Shown here piece by piece: positions 31,444 to 39,527 of a DNA stretch of 42,376 nucleotides. Position numbers and translations under genes: made by a program. Under the pieces are notes generated by a model. It was not told where the DNA came from, did not search any database, and was given only the letters and a program-made list of their open reading frames with translations. Source of the DNA: CAZTAR01 sp043813895 (GTDB taxonomy: Bacteria; Planctomycetota; Phycisphaerae; UBA1845; UTPLA1); NCBI GenBank assembly GCA_043813895.1, contig JBDRKQ010000260.1, forward strand, positions 1-42,376, written 5' to 3'. Position 1 is the first letter of the stretch. Each line of letters begins with the position of its first letter.

Positions 31444-31818
31444 GTGACTGGTAAGATCAAGCAGCTCTTTGTGTACGCCAGAGTTACGTTCGTGTGCGCG
31501 ATCCTGGCCCTCGTGGTGGTCGTGGTTTACAAGAATTGGGGGTACCACACGCACTTCTGGCCTGGCGCGGAGACGACCGAAGTCAGCACACTTTGGCTCA
31601 TACTCGCCACGAGCGCGTTTTCCATCGCGGTCTTCTGGACCCTCTCCAAGATGCGCCGCGTCTTCCGGGACCTGGCCCAACTCCGAGAGGAACGAGCCGA
31701 ACGGCAGAAGGCCGACGAACAACACCGGCGCCAGGAGCGTCTAGACCAACAGGAACGACGGATCGACGAGAAGATCCAACAGGCGTTGGACGACGGGTCT
31801 CCCGAGGCGGAGCCGTAA
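31444..31818 (+). CDS. Small two-helix membrane protein with coiled-coil tail
   Basis: Not recognised with confidence. The 124-residue product starts at GTG 31444, three bases after the prepilin peptidase stop, so the genes are probably coupled. It has two transmembrane helices (about 14-30 and 47-66) joined by a short extracytoplasmic loop (YHTHFWPGAETTEVST), then a strongly charged coiled coil (about 70-118) rich in Arg, Glu and Gln. The layout is like that of LapA-type or other small envelope assembly proteins, but I see no specific motif. Co-location suggests a role linked to pilin processing or the membrane. Confidence 0.8.
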   Translation: MTGKIKQLFVYARVTFVCAILALVVVVVYKNWGYHTHFWPGAETTEVSTLWLILATSAFSIAVFWTLSKMRRVFRDLAQLREERAERQKADEQHRRQERLDQQERRIDEKIQQALDDGSPEAEP

Positions 31819-31902
31819 TCCGCCACTTTTCACAGGTACTCTACATCCATTGTAGTCGCCGCCGCGAGGCTGCGAGATACGGCGTATTCTTGCAAGATCG
31901 CA

Positions 31903-31931
31903 TTGACGCAAGACTCGGAATGTGGTATATG
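31903..31931 (+). promoter_or_regulatory. Sigma70-type promoter for the OmpA-family lipoprotein gene
   Basis: TTGACG (31903-31908), a 17-base spacer and TATATG (31926-31931), about 87 bases upstream of the ATG at 32018. It is close to consensus and correctly placed, so this gene is probably transcribed apart from the prepilin peptidase pair. Confidence 0.65.
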
Positions 31932-32017
31932 TTCCCGGACGTGGAGACAAACGGCCTGCTCCGCTGCGCCCACGTGTGGGGTTGCGGTGCGGCGATCAGC
32001 AATCGGAGGAACAAACC

Positions 32018-32716
32018 ATGACAAGGATCACACGCACCACTACGCTCTTGCCCCTGGCAGCCCTCATGCTCGCCGTCACTATCGCCGGCTGCGGCCCGAG
32101 CAAAGAAGAACTCAAGATCCAGGAACTAACGGCGGAGAACGAGCAACTGCGCGGCGAGCTCGACGACCGGGAACGACAGTTCAACGATACACTGGTTCGT
32201 GAGAACGACGCGAGCAAGACGATCGACGAGTTGAACCGGGAAATCGCCAGGATGCACGCCGAGGCGAGCCAGACTAAGGACTCGGGCGAATGGCAGCACT
32301 TCGACAACTTCGACATGATCTCCGTGCCCGGTGAGGTGCTCTTCGCTTCCGGCAAAGCAACGCTTTCGAGCAGCGGACGTTCCACGATCGCGCGACTGGC
32401 CGCCGACATTCGTTCCCAATACGCGGACCGTGACATCTACGTATTCGGCCACACCGATGCCCAGCCGATCCGCAAGAGTAAGTGGAAAGACAACTGGGAG
32501 TTGGGCGCGCAGCGCGCGTTAACGGTCGTTCGCACTCTCGGGAGCATGGGAATCCCGACGGACCATCTCGTCCAGGCAAACTGCGGCGAGCATCGGCCCG
32601 CGACCACGGCGGGCAAAGCGGACCAGCAGCAGAACCGGCGAGTCGAGTTCTACGCAGTCCGGAGGAGCACCGGCCTCAGCGAGAACATCTCGGCCCGAGG
32701 CAACAACAACGACTAA
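32018..32716 (+). CDS. OmpA-family (Pal-like) outer-membrane lipoprotein
   Basis: A 232-residue protein. The signal peptide ends in a lipobox, TIAGC, with lipidated Cys25. A coiled coil (about 30-85, KEELKIQELTAENEQLRGEL) follows. The OmpA peptidoglycan-binding domain covers about 105-215: VLFASGKATLSSSG, VFGHTDAQPI, NWELGAQRALTVVRTL, GEHRPATT and NRRVEFYAV. It would tie the outer membrane to peptidoglycan. ATG 32018 has GGAGGA seven bases upstream, and an own promoter lies at 31903. The coiled coil suggests trimer or dimer formation. It is distinct from classical Pal in having the long helical spacer. Confidence 0.93.
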   Translation: MTRITRTTTLLPLAALMLAVTIAGCGPSKEELKIQELTAENEQLRGELDDRERQFNDTLVRENDASKTIDELNREIARMHAEASQTKDSGEWQHFDNFDMISVPGEVLFASGKATLSSSGRSTIARLAADIRSQYADRDIYVFGHTDAQPIRKSKWKDNWELGAQRALTVVRTLGSMGIPTDHLVQANCGEHRPATTAGKADQQQNRRVEFYAVRRSTGLSENISARGNNND

Positions 32717-32820
32717 CGCTCAAGTCCGGCGCGGCCCACTGATCCGTGCCGAGAGGGCGTGCGCAACATATCCACAGACGATGCAGAGGGGCTGGAGCCC
32801 CCCGGGTGAAGCGTGTCAGA

Positions 32821-33441
32821 ATGATCGCGATCGTCGAGTGCGAATCCGGCACCCCGCAACAGGTCAGGGACATCCTCACTGATCTTGGCGCAGACGCTCG
32901 AATCGTCAACGCAGGGGAAGCCATCGGACGCGCCTCGAAGATCGTCTTGCCTTGCAGCCATTCGTTTCCCGACATGATCAGGAGCGTCCGCGACCGGGGT
33001 TTCGTCGCGCCGCTCCTGCGAGCGGTCAATGAGGGACGCCCCGTCCTGGGTATCTCCCACGGGATGCACCTACTCTTGGACGTGAGTTACGAGAGCGGAC
33101 AGCACACCGGTCTTGGCGCGATTCATGGCAAGGCCGCGCACTTCGATTTCGGCGAACACCCCGCCGCGAAGCATTTCGTCGTGCCGCACCAGGGCTGGAA
33201 TCAGGTCAATTGGACGAACGGCTGCCCCCTGCTGGCGGGCTTGAACTCGGGCGAGTACTTCTACTTCGACCACACGACTCACGCCGAGCCGCTCGACCAC
33301 CAGATCGTCACCGCGCAGTGCAACCACGGCATCGATTTCGCAGCAGTCCTGTGGAATCGGAACGTCTTCGGCACACAATTCCTACCCGAGCGGTCGGCGG
33401 ATGCCGGGCGGAAGCTCCTGATGAACTTCCTCGGAACGTGA
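32821..33441 (+). CDS. HisH-like class I glutamine amidotransferase homologue lacking catalytic residues
   Basis: A 206-residue protein aligned end to end with HisH, the glutaminase subunit of imidazole glycerol phosphate synthase: MIAIVECESGTPQQV, RPVLGISHGMHLLL, GLGAIHGKAAHF, VPHQGWNQV, EYFYFDHTTH and NVFGTQFLPERS. Key residues are changed. The nucleophile Cys of LGICLGMQ is Ser79, the catalytic His of QFHPE is Leu188 (Glu190 is kept), and the oxyanion PGVGAF is PCSHSF (44-49). Glutamine hydrolysis should be lost. No hisF or other his gene is near. Start ATG 32821, with a GTG five codons upstream as an alternative. It is full-length and in frame, so probably expressed; a binding or regulatory role is inferred. 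Confidence 0.82.
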   Translation: MIAIVECESGTPQQVRDILTDLGADARIVNAGEAIGRASKIVLPCSHSFPDMIRSVRDRGFVAPLLRAVNEGRPVLGISHGMHLLLDVSYESGQHTGLGAIHGKAAHFDFGEHPAAKHFVVPHQGWNQVNWTNGCPLLAGLNSGEYFYFDHTTHAEPLDHQIVTAQCNHGIDFAAVLWNRNVFGTQFLPERSADAGRKLLMNFLGT

Positions 33442-33501
33442 ACCGGTTTCGTTGGCCGGTGTGGGGCCCCGGGAGAGGGGAATCGCACGGGGCAGACCAG
33501 A

Positions 33502-35163
33502 TCAGAACTTCACCCCGTCCCCAGACGTTTCTTTCTGGGGCTTGCACTGTTGACACGGTTTTCGACCGGCCGCGATTGCCTCTTCGTAGCTCTTGTAGGT
33601 CACGAGATTCTGAGCGTGGATGCCGCGGCCGCACCGGCCTTCCTGGGTGTGGAAGACGCGACCGTTCTGTGACCCGACGAACTCGAACGTCGAGGGGTCA
33701 AACAGGTGTGGGTAGTCCGTCCAGGGTCCCTTCGCATCCTCCAGGTTCACCGGTTCGTCCGAAGGTCGGGCTTCCGGTGCCGCGTCTGCGCCGGGTGGCG
33801 CCTCAATCCGTTCCGCTTCGGCCCCTTCGGACGAAGGGCCTTCCTCCGCTTCCGGAGGCCTGAGTTCTTCATACCGTCCGGCGCCAGGAGCACCTTCTTC
33901 CACGCGGACGGGGCCCCGATACTGCCTCTCACGTTCGCTGAGATCGGAGAAATAATACAGCACCATCAAGGCGGAGACCACCGCACCAAACAAACCCGCC
34001 GCAACCGCGATCGATGCATAGTTCTTACGTTGTCGTAAGATGCGATCCGGATCCTCATCCGCACACGCCTGCAATTCCTCCGCGATCTGGTCGGCTGTCA
34101 CAAACCGGTCTGCCTGCTCGACGGCCAAGCAACGCCGAATCACCGCCTCCGCCCTGGGCGTGAGCCCTTTGATGTCGCTCAGATCCAAGTTGGGCGGATT
34201 CTGGTGCATGGCAATGAGTTCCGACCGCGACTTGGAGTGCAGCCACGGGCGACCGGTCAGGCCATAGAGAAGAACGAGCCCCATGCCGTAGATATCGCTG
34301 GAGGCCGTCGTGCCCTGGCCTCTGGCCGTCTCGGGCGCAATCCACCCGAGGGAGCCGACGGCTTTGCCCCGCATCTTCTCGCTGGCCGCCTCCTGGGCGA
34401 CGTCCGCCAACCCGAAATCCATCAGTTTGAGGTGGCCGTGGTCGTCGAACATCAGGTTGCCCGGCTTGATGTCCCTGTGGATGATCTGGCTCCGGTGGGC
34501 AAGGGCCAGCGCCCGCGTCGGGCCGATCATCATCCTGAATAGTTCACGCGGCGGGATCCGCCCGTATCTTTCCACGTACTCCTTGAGAGTGCCCCCTTCC
34601 ATCAGTTCGAGCGCGAGGAAGACCTGACCGTCGTCTTCGACGACCTCGTAAATCGACACCACGGAGGGATGCTGCAACTTGGCAACGGCCCGCGCTTCCT
34701 GCATGAAGAGTTCGGCGTTCAGCCCCCCCGGGGCCCCGCCGTTTCCCTTGGTGCTGTTTAGAATCTTGAGGGCGACATCCCGCCGGAGGCTGGCATCATG
34801 GCTCCGCCAAACGGACCCCATGCCGCCGTGGCCCAGCAGGGAGAGGACCCGATACCGCCCTAACTCCCGCCCGGCCCAGGACATATCGATCGAAACCGAA
34901 CTCGAACCGGCCCGAGGCGGCAGACTCTCCGGCAAGCCCTGTTTGCCGGAATCGGACGACACACGCTCACCGAGCAGCCTGCCGGAACGGAACTCTCCGG
35001 GATCAATCTCCTTGGCCCGCCACTCGTTGTGGCAATGTCGGCAGACGAGTCGGCGACCGAGCAGGCGCGCGGAGATCCGGTAACCTTGCCCACACCGGGC
35101 GCACGCGACGCACACCCGGCGTTGGGGATGGGCAGATTTGTCACGCCCCGAGCCTGGTGCCAT
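33502..35163 (-). CDS. Membrane Ser/Thr protein kinase with zinc ribbon and extracytoplasmic Cys domain
   Basis: A 553-residue PknB-like kinase. The N-terminal zinc ribbon has CARC (21-24) and CRHC (41-44). The kinase domain (about 102-370) has GHGGMGSVWR, VALKIL (Lys133), HRDIKPGNL (Asp231), DFG (249-251) and APE. One transmembrane helix lies at 382-405. An acidic, proline-rich linker follows. The C-terminus (about 500-548) has FVGSQNGRVFHTQEGRC, EEAIAAGRKPCQQCKP, which resembles the Ada-like metal-binding domain. The kinase would face the cytoplasm and the Cys domain the outside, a sensor layout. All catalytic residues are intact. ATG 35163 has a weak ribosome site; a promoter lies just upstream. 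Confidence 0.93.
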   Translation of the reverse strand: MAPGSGRDKSAHPQRRVCVACARCGQGYRISARLLGRRLVCRHCHNEWRAKEIDPGEFRSGRLLGERVSSDSGKQGLPESLPPRAGSSSVSIDMSWAGRELGRYRVLSLLGHGGMGSVWRSHDASLRRDVALKILNSTKGNGGAPGGLNAELFMQEARAVAKLQHPSVVSIYEVVEDDGQVFLALELMEGGTLKEYVERYGRIPPRELFRMMIGPTRALALAHRSQIIHRDIKPGNLMFDDHGHLKLMDFGLADVAQEAASEKMRGKAVGSLGWIAPETARGQGTTASSDIYGMGLVLLYGLTGRPWLHSKSRSELIAMHQNPPNLDLSDIKGLTPRAEAVIRRCLAVEQADRFVTADQIAEELQACADEDPDRILRQRKNYASIAVAAGLFGAVVSALMVLYYFSDLSERERQYRGPVRVEEGAPGAGRYEELRPPEAEEGPSSEGAEAERIEAPPGADAAPEARPSDEPVNLEDAKGPWTDYPHLFDPSTFEFVGSQNGRVFHTQEGRCGRGIHAQNLVTYKSYEEAIAAGRKPCQQCKPQKETSGDGVKF

Positions 35164-35198
35164 GGCTACTCAGATCCCGTCTTCAATATCCCCATTCC

Positions 35199-35227
35199 AT
35201 TATGATAATAGCTCGGTCGGACCCCAA
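35199..35227 (-). promoter_or_regulatory. Sigma70-type promoter for the kinase gene
   Basis: On the minus strand, TTGGGG (35227-35222), a 17-base spacer and CATAAT (35204-35199), about 35 bases before the kinase ATG at 35163. Correct spacing and position. It lies in the 272-base gap before the zinc-ribbon gene and suggests the kinase has its own promoter. Confidence 0.5.
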
Positions 35228-35435
35228 TCCATAGCCGAGGACCGGTGTTTCCCGATATCGGTCCGACCGGAACTCATGCTTCGTAACAAACCCTCCGGGC
35301 GTCCTCCCCAGGCCACCGGGGAAACGGCTCGCTCCACCTATGGCCGGCCGCAGTCCCAGCCGACATCCACCTCTTCGGTTGCACTCCGGAATGCCGTTCG
35401 CCAAGGCGCAATCCCCGGCAGCCGCGGCCGCGGCT

Positions 35436-35984
35436 TCAGAGCTTCATACGCAACTGCTTCACGAAACCCGACAACACCGGCCGTGGCAGCGGAGGCAGAC
35501 CGTAGGCGGAAAGATCATCTGTCTCCATCGCATCGAGAATCCTCGACACATCCGGCGCATGACGAGAAAGCGCTCGCACCAACTCTTCCGCACGATCGAG
35601 CCGCCCCGTACTCATCGCCTCGATATAGCTGACGATCATCCCGTTGAGTTGCTTGGAAGAGGACTTTGGCTTCGGGTCCAGCTTCGGTTTCGGCGCCACG
35701 GGCGGATGGGCATCACGGCGCATGGGCTTCGTCTCGCCTGGTGTGGCCTGCTCCTTGAGGAGCCTCCGCTGAAGTGCCGCCGCTTCTTTCGCCGCCTGCT
35801 GCGCGCGCCGCTCCTCATCTTCATCCAGCGGCGCAAGTGCCAACTCGCCGCCCTCGTCGTCATCCCGAGGCCGGGGGATGTATGTTGCCCCCTTGCAGTG
35901 GGGACAGGTCCCCGTCTGGCCCGCAACCTCCGCCGGTGCTTTGATCACCTGGTTACAGTGCTCGCAATGAAACTCGATCGACAC
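35436..35984 (-). CDS. Zinc-ribbon protein with charged helical middle
   Basis: Not assigned to a named family. The 182-residue protein opens with SIEFHCEHCNQVIKAP and TCPHCKG, a four-cysteine zinc ribbon (Cys7, Cys10, Cys27, Cys30) of a type common at the N-terminus of planctomycete proteins. A charged, probably coiled segment (about 45-80) is followed by a Lys/Pro-rich linker and a C-terminal helical domain (about 115-182). No membrane segment is seen. I chose the GTG at 35984, directly giving the MSIEF-type start; an ATG six codons upstream (36002) is possible. It sits between der and the kinase gene on the same strand. Confidence 0.8.
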   Translation of the reverse strand: MSIEFHCEHCNQVIKAPAEVAGQTGTCPHCKGATYIPRPRDDDEGGELALAPLDEDEERRAQQAAKEAAALQRRLLKEQATPGETKPMRRDAHPPVAPKPKLDPKPKSSSKQLNGMIVSYIEAMSTGRLDRAEELVRALSRHAPDVSRILDAMETDDLSAYGLPPLPRPVLSGFVKQLRMKL

Positions 35985-36075
35985 GATCCTTGGCTCCCAC
36001 ATCCATCCCGCCGAAGGCCATGGCACGCGTCCCTGCCCGCCTGCGGCGCAACTTCCACCCGTAGCGCCGATTCGC

Positions 36076-37416
36076 CTAGCGAATGACGTCGGCCTCCTCC
36101 CGCGATCCTCTCTGGCGCCAGAGCAATCGTACCGGGATTTCTTCAAATGGCAACGATTCCCGAAGCCGCTTCTCCACGAACCGGCGATACTGCTCGCGAA
36201 TCAGGGCGGGATTGTTCACGAAAAGGACAATCGTGGGAGGACACACCGAAATCTGTGTCGCGTAGAAGATCTTCGGCTGGCCCCCTTGCTTCCCCGCCGC
36301 CGGCTGTTGCAGTTCCAGGACCGCCGCCACCGCCCGGTTGAGCACGCCCGTCGTCACGCGCCGCCGGGCTTGGTTGAACAGGCTTTGGGCCAGTTCGACC
36401 GTCGCGCGGATGTTCCGGCCGTCGAGGGCCGTTGTGAACGCCAGAGGCGCGTAGCTCATCTGTGGCAGCATCTTGCCGAGATAATCGCCGTAGTCCTCGG
36501 CGTCCGCCTGGCCCTTGGCCAGGTCCCACTTGTTCACAACCAGGATACAGGGCTTGTACTCGTCGAGAATATAGCGCGCGAGCTTCTTGTCCACTTCGCT
36601 GATAGGCTCCGTCGCGTCGATGAGGAAGAACACCACGTCCGCTCGTTGAATCGAGGCCAGCGCGCGGGAGTATCCGTAAAACTCCACGGCCGTCTTCTGC
36701 TTGCGCTTCTTCCGGACACCCGCCGTGTCGATTGCCAGGAACGACCGCCCGTCCATCTCGAACCTAACGTCAATCGAGTCGCGCGTCGTGCCGGGCACTT
36801 CACTCACAATCACGCGATCCTGACCCGCCAGCGCGTTGACGAGCGTGCTCTTCCCCACGTTGCGCCGGCCGACAAGCGTCACCTTCATCACCGTGTCGGC
36901 CGCCACATCCCACGCCGACTCACCGATCCCCTCCTCGATCAGCGCCAGCAACGCTTGACGGTTCCGGGCGTGCAGCGCCGACACGCAGATCGGCTGGCCG
37001 AACCCCAGGCGGGCAAACACCCCGGCCTGCCGGTCGTGCTGGTCGACGTCCGCCTTGTTGGCCACGACACGCACCGGCACGTCCACGGTCCGCAAGAGCC
37101 GCGCCACCTCCTGATCCAACGGCGTGATTTCCTCGCGGATGTCCACGACGAACAGGATCAGCGATGCTGTCGAGATTGCATGCCTGATTTGCTGTTCAAC
37201 GTGTTCGGTCAGGTCGTCGTGGTCTTCAATTCCGTAGCCGCCCGTGTCGATCAACTCGAAGTACCGGTCGCCGACCTCGCAGACCGCGCTCACCCTGTCC
37301 CGGGTCACGCCCGCGGTCGGATCGACAATGCTGATCCGCCGGCGCGCAACCATGTTCAACAGCGAGCTCTTGCCCACATTCGGCCTGCCCACGATGGCAA
37401 CGATCGGTAGCGACAT
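36076..37416 (-). CDS. der: Ribosome assembly GTPase Der (EngA)
   Basis: Essential GTPase for 50S subunit maturation, with two GTPase domains and a KH-like tail. Domain 1: GRPNVGKSSL (P-loop), DPTAGVTRDR (switch I), DTGG, and NKAD. Domain 2: GRRNVGKSTL, EVPGTTRDS, DTAGVRKK and NKWD. The C-terminal KH-like region (about 355-446) includes PKIFYATQISVCPPTIVLFVNNP and the typical end LRESLPFEEIPVRLLWRQR. The 446-residue length matches the family. The ATG at 37416 has no strong ribosome site. It reads away from the isomerase gene on the other strand and is followed by the zinc-ribbon gene 92 bases downstream. Confidence 0.97.
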   Translation of the reverse strand: MSLPIVAIVGRPNVGKSSLLNMVARRRISIVDPTAGVTRDRVSAVCEVGDRYFELIDTGGYGIEDHDDLTEHVEQQIRHAISTASLILFVVDIREEITPLDQEVARLLRTVDVPVRVVANKADVDQHDRQAGVFARLGFGQPICVSALHARNRQALLALIEEGIGESAWDVAADTVMKVTLVGRRNVGKSTLVNALAGQDRVIVSEVPGTTRDSIDVRFEMDGRSFLAIDTAGVRKKRKQKTAVEFYGYSRALASIQRADVVFFLIDATEPISEVDKKLARYILDEYKPCILVVNKWDLAKGQADAEDYGDYLGKMLPQMSYAPLAFTTALDGRNIRATVELAQSLFNQARRRVTTGVLNRAVAAVLELQQPAAGKQGGQPKIFYATQISVCPPTIVLFVNNPALIREQYRRFVEKRLRESLPFEEIPVRLLWRQRGSREEADVIR

Positions 37417-37471
37417 GCTTGGATTCTACCATGGCGAGACGTGCCACGCACACACGCCACCCGGTGCCGTG

Positions 37472-37499
37472 TTGACTTTGCACCGGCAGCCGGTAAGTT
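37472..37499 (+). promoter_or_regulatory. Sigma70-type promoter candidate for the isomerase-like gene
   Basis: TTGACT (37472-37477), a 16-base spacer and TAAGTT (37494-37499), 48 bases upstream of ATG 37548. The -35 is strong and the -10 weak. Confidence 0.45.
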
Positions 37500-37547
37500 G
37501 TGCAATCCGGGTGCGATGTTGGGCGCAACCACAGTGGAGACCTCTCG

Positions 37548-38462
37548 ATGAAACTCGCCTTCAGCAGCAATGCGTGTCCCACGTGGGGCCTTCCGACCAT
37601 GCTCGAACAGGCCAAGCAGCATGGGTTCGACGGTATCGAGCTTCAGACGAAAGGCGGACTGCCGCACCTGCCGCAGACCGACGGGAAGAACCTGTCGCCC
37701 GCGGACATCGCAGAACTGACCCGAAACGCAGGGATTGAGGTCGTCTGTCTGGCGAGTTCGGCGGCCTTTCACATGCGGGATCCGGACGAGGTCGCCCGCA
37801 ATCAGATCATGGTCCGCCGCTACATCGACATGGCCGCAAACATCGGCTGCCCGTTCGTGCGCATCTTTGGGAAGGAGATTCCCAACCTGCGATTCGCACT
37901 CCTCGGCCCCCAGCGCCGCGAGACGGTGCTCGAACGGATCGCCGCGGCCATCCGGGAACTCGTTCCCCATGCCAGAGACCGAGGCGTAACACTGCTGATC
38001 GAGAACGCCGGCGACTTCTCGGACTCCGTCTCGATGTGGCACCTGGTCGAGGCCGCGTCTTCCCCAAACGTGAAGTGCTGCTGGAGCCCTCTGGCCGCCC
38101 GGCTCGCAAACGAACGGCCCACAATCGCCGTCCCCAGGCTTAGGCAACGCCTCGGCCTGGTCCGCATCTGTGACGCCGTTCTCCAGAACAACGCCACGCT
38201 CCAGTCCTTCGCGTTGCCGGGCGAGGGCGACATCGAAATCCCACGCCTGATCCAACTCCTCAAGGGCATGATCTATCGGGGTTACCTCGTGTTGGACTGG
38301 CCCAAAGCGGAGAATCCCGGCCTCGCGGAACCGGACGTCGTGCTGCCCGCGGCCGCGGCGTACCTGAAGAAACTCATCGACGAGGAACCGATCGTCCTTC
38401 CGGCCTACAAGGGCGACAAGTTCGCACCGAGACAGAGCTTCAACATCGCCGCCGGCGAGTAG
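37548..38462 (+). CDS. Sugar phosphate isomerase/epimerase-like TIM barrel protein
   Basis: A 304-residue cytoplasmic protein of the xylose isomerase-like TIM-barrel superfamily. It begins MKLAFSSNACPTWGLPTMLEQAKQ, then GFDGIELQ (first metal-site strand), LTRNAGIEVVCLASS, GCPFVRIFG, VTLLIENAGDF with the typical catalytic glutamate, NVKCCWSPL, GLVRICDAVLQN, and RGYLVLDWPKAENPG. The family acts on sugars, inositols or related compounds with a divalent metal; the exact substrate cannot be read. ATG 37548 has GGAG nine bases upstream and a promoter candidate at 37472. folD follows after a hairpin repeat. Confidence 0.88.
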   Translation: MKLAFSSNACPTWGLPTMLEQAKQHGFDGIELQTKGGLPHLPQTDGKNLSPADIAELTRNAGIEVVCLASSAAFHMRDPDEVARNQIMVRRYIDMAANIGCPFVRIFGKEIPNLRFALLGPQRRETVLERIAAAIRELVPHARDRGVTLLIENAGDFSDSVSMWHLVEAASSPNVKCCWSPLAARLANERPTIAVPRLRQRLGLVRICDAVLQNNATLQSFALPGEGDIEIPRLIQLLKGMIYRGYLVLDWPKAENPGLAEPDVVLPAAAAYLKKLIDEEPIVLPAYKGDKFAPRQSFNIAAGE

Positions 38463-38485
38463 CGCTTCGTGACTGGTCAAAGGAT

Positions 38486-38570
38486 GGGTGGCACTGGCGG
38501 CTTGCCCGCCAGTGTTCTGTACATATTCGCGAGCAACATCGCACTGGCCGACAAGCCGCCAGTGGCACCC
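38486..38570. repeat. CTTG-loop hairpin repeat with 19-base outer arms
   Basis: Arms 38486-38504 and 38552-38570 are reverse complements with one mismatch. Each begins GGGTGNCACTGGCGGCTTG, where N differs. The left arm can also form its own hairpin, CACTGGCGG, CTTG, CCCGCCAGTG. It fills the gap between the isomerase-like gene and folD and ends 16 bases before the folD start, so it may affect folD translation. Confidence 0.8.
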
Positions 38571-38586
38571 CTGAAAGGACACGGCC

Positions 38587-39486
38587 TTGGCGGCAACACT
38601 GATCGACGGAAAGGCCCTCGCAGCCGAGATTCGCGAGCGAGTGACGCAGGACGCGGAGGCCCTGCGCAACGAGGGGCGGCCGCCGTGCCTTGCGGCCGTC
38701 TTGCTCGGCAACGATCCCGCGGCGGCAAGCTATGCCCAGTCACAAGCGAAACACGCTAGCGCAGTCGGCATAGAGTATCGGCTGGTCGAGCTGCCGACCG
38801 ACGCGGCCATGAAGGACGCCGTCGCGGCCATCGCGGCGCTGAACGGAGATCCTTCCGTCAGCGGCATCATGCTGCACCTGCCGGTGCCCGATGGATTGGA
38901 CGCATTCGCGCTTCAGCAGACGATTGCCGTAGGCAAGGACGTCGAAGGCGTCGGCGCGGCGAATCTGGGCCTGCTCGTCATGGGCAAAGAGACGCTCGTC
39001 CCCTGTACCGCGGCCGCGGCCTTCGCCTGCCTGAAATCGACCGGCCTGGACATCACGGGCAAAGAGGTTGTCGTGGTCGGAAGGAGCGTCATCGTCGGCA
39101 AGCCGCTGGCCATGCTCCTGCTCGCAGCCCACGCCACCGTCACGCAATGCCACACGCGTACGAAGGACTTGGCCGCACACACCCGGCGTGCCGACATCCT
39201 CGTCGCCGCGGCCGGCGCGGTCGGACTGATCGGCGCCGAGCACGTGTCTCCCGGCGCGGTTGTCATCGACGTCGGAACGCACCGTGTCCCGACCACCGAC
39301 GCGGAGGGCAACCGGAAGATGAAGACGGTCGGCGACGTGAGGTTCGACGAGGTCACGCCGATCGCCCAGGCGATCACGCCCGTCCCGGGCGGCGTCGGAC
39401 CGGTCACCGTCGCCATGCTCCTGTCAAACACGGTCGCCGCGTGCCGGAATCAAAGGGGCAAAAGGACCGAGAGGCCAAGGGATTGA
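38587..39486 (+). CDS. folD: FolD-like methylenetetrahydrofolate dehydrogenase with altered active site
   Basis: A 299-residue protein aligned along all of FolD, which interconverts methylene-, methenyl- and formyl-THF. The cofactor half is intact: GRSVIVGKPLAMLLL, VTQCHTRTKDL and TPVPGGVGPVTVAMLLSNTV. The folate site is changed. In the YxxxK motif, Tyr49 is kept but the catalytic Lys is Gln53. The Gln of the VQLPLP motif is His97, the Asp of DVDG is Glu120, and PCTP is PCTA. The Lys is needed for cyclohydrolase activity, so a dehydrogenase-only or otherwise altered enzyme is inferred. TTG start at 38587 with AAGGA upstream. No fchA is visible. The C-terminal 15 residues are a basic extension. 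Confidence 0.88.
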   Translation: MAATLIDGKALAAEIRERVTQDAEALRNEGRPPCLAAVLLGNDPAAASYAQSQAKHASAVGIEYRLVELPTDAAMKDAVAAIAALNGDPSVSGIMLHLPVPDGLDAFALQQTIAVGKDVEGVGAANLGLLVMGKETLVPCTAAAAFACLKSTGLDITGKEVVVVGRSVIVGKPLAMLLLAAHATVTQCHTRTKDLAAHTRRADILVAAAGAVGLIGAEHVSPGAVVIDVGTHRVPTTDAEGNRKMKTVGDVRFDEVTPIAQAITPVPGGVGPVTVAMLLSNTVAACRNQRGKRTERPRD

Positions 39487-39527
39487 GGGGATCGAGGTGG
39501 GGGAGCCGATGACCGTGGATGGGTGCG

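Noticed and set aside
32821..33441. Functional hisH of a histidine operon
   Set aside because: Catalytic Cys and His are replaced and no his gene is adjacent.
36286..37410. Antisense frame of 374 codons over der
   Set aside because: der is conserved end to end; the opposite frame is low-complexity and without motifs.
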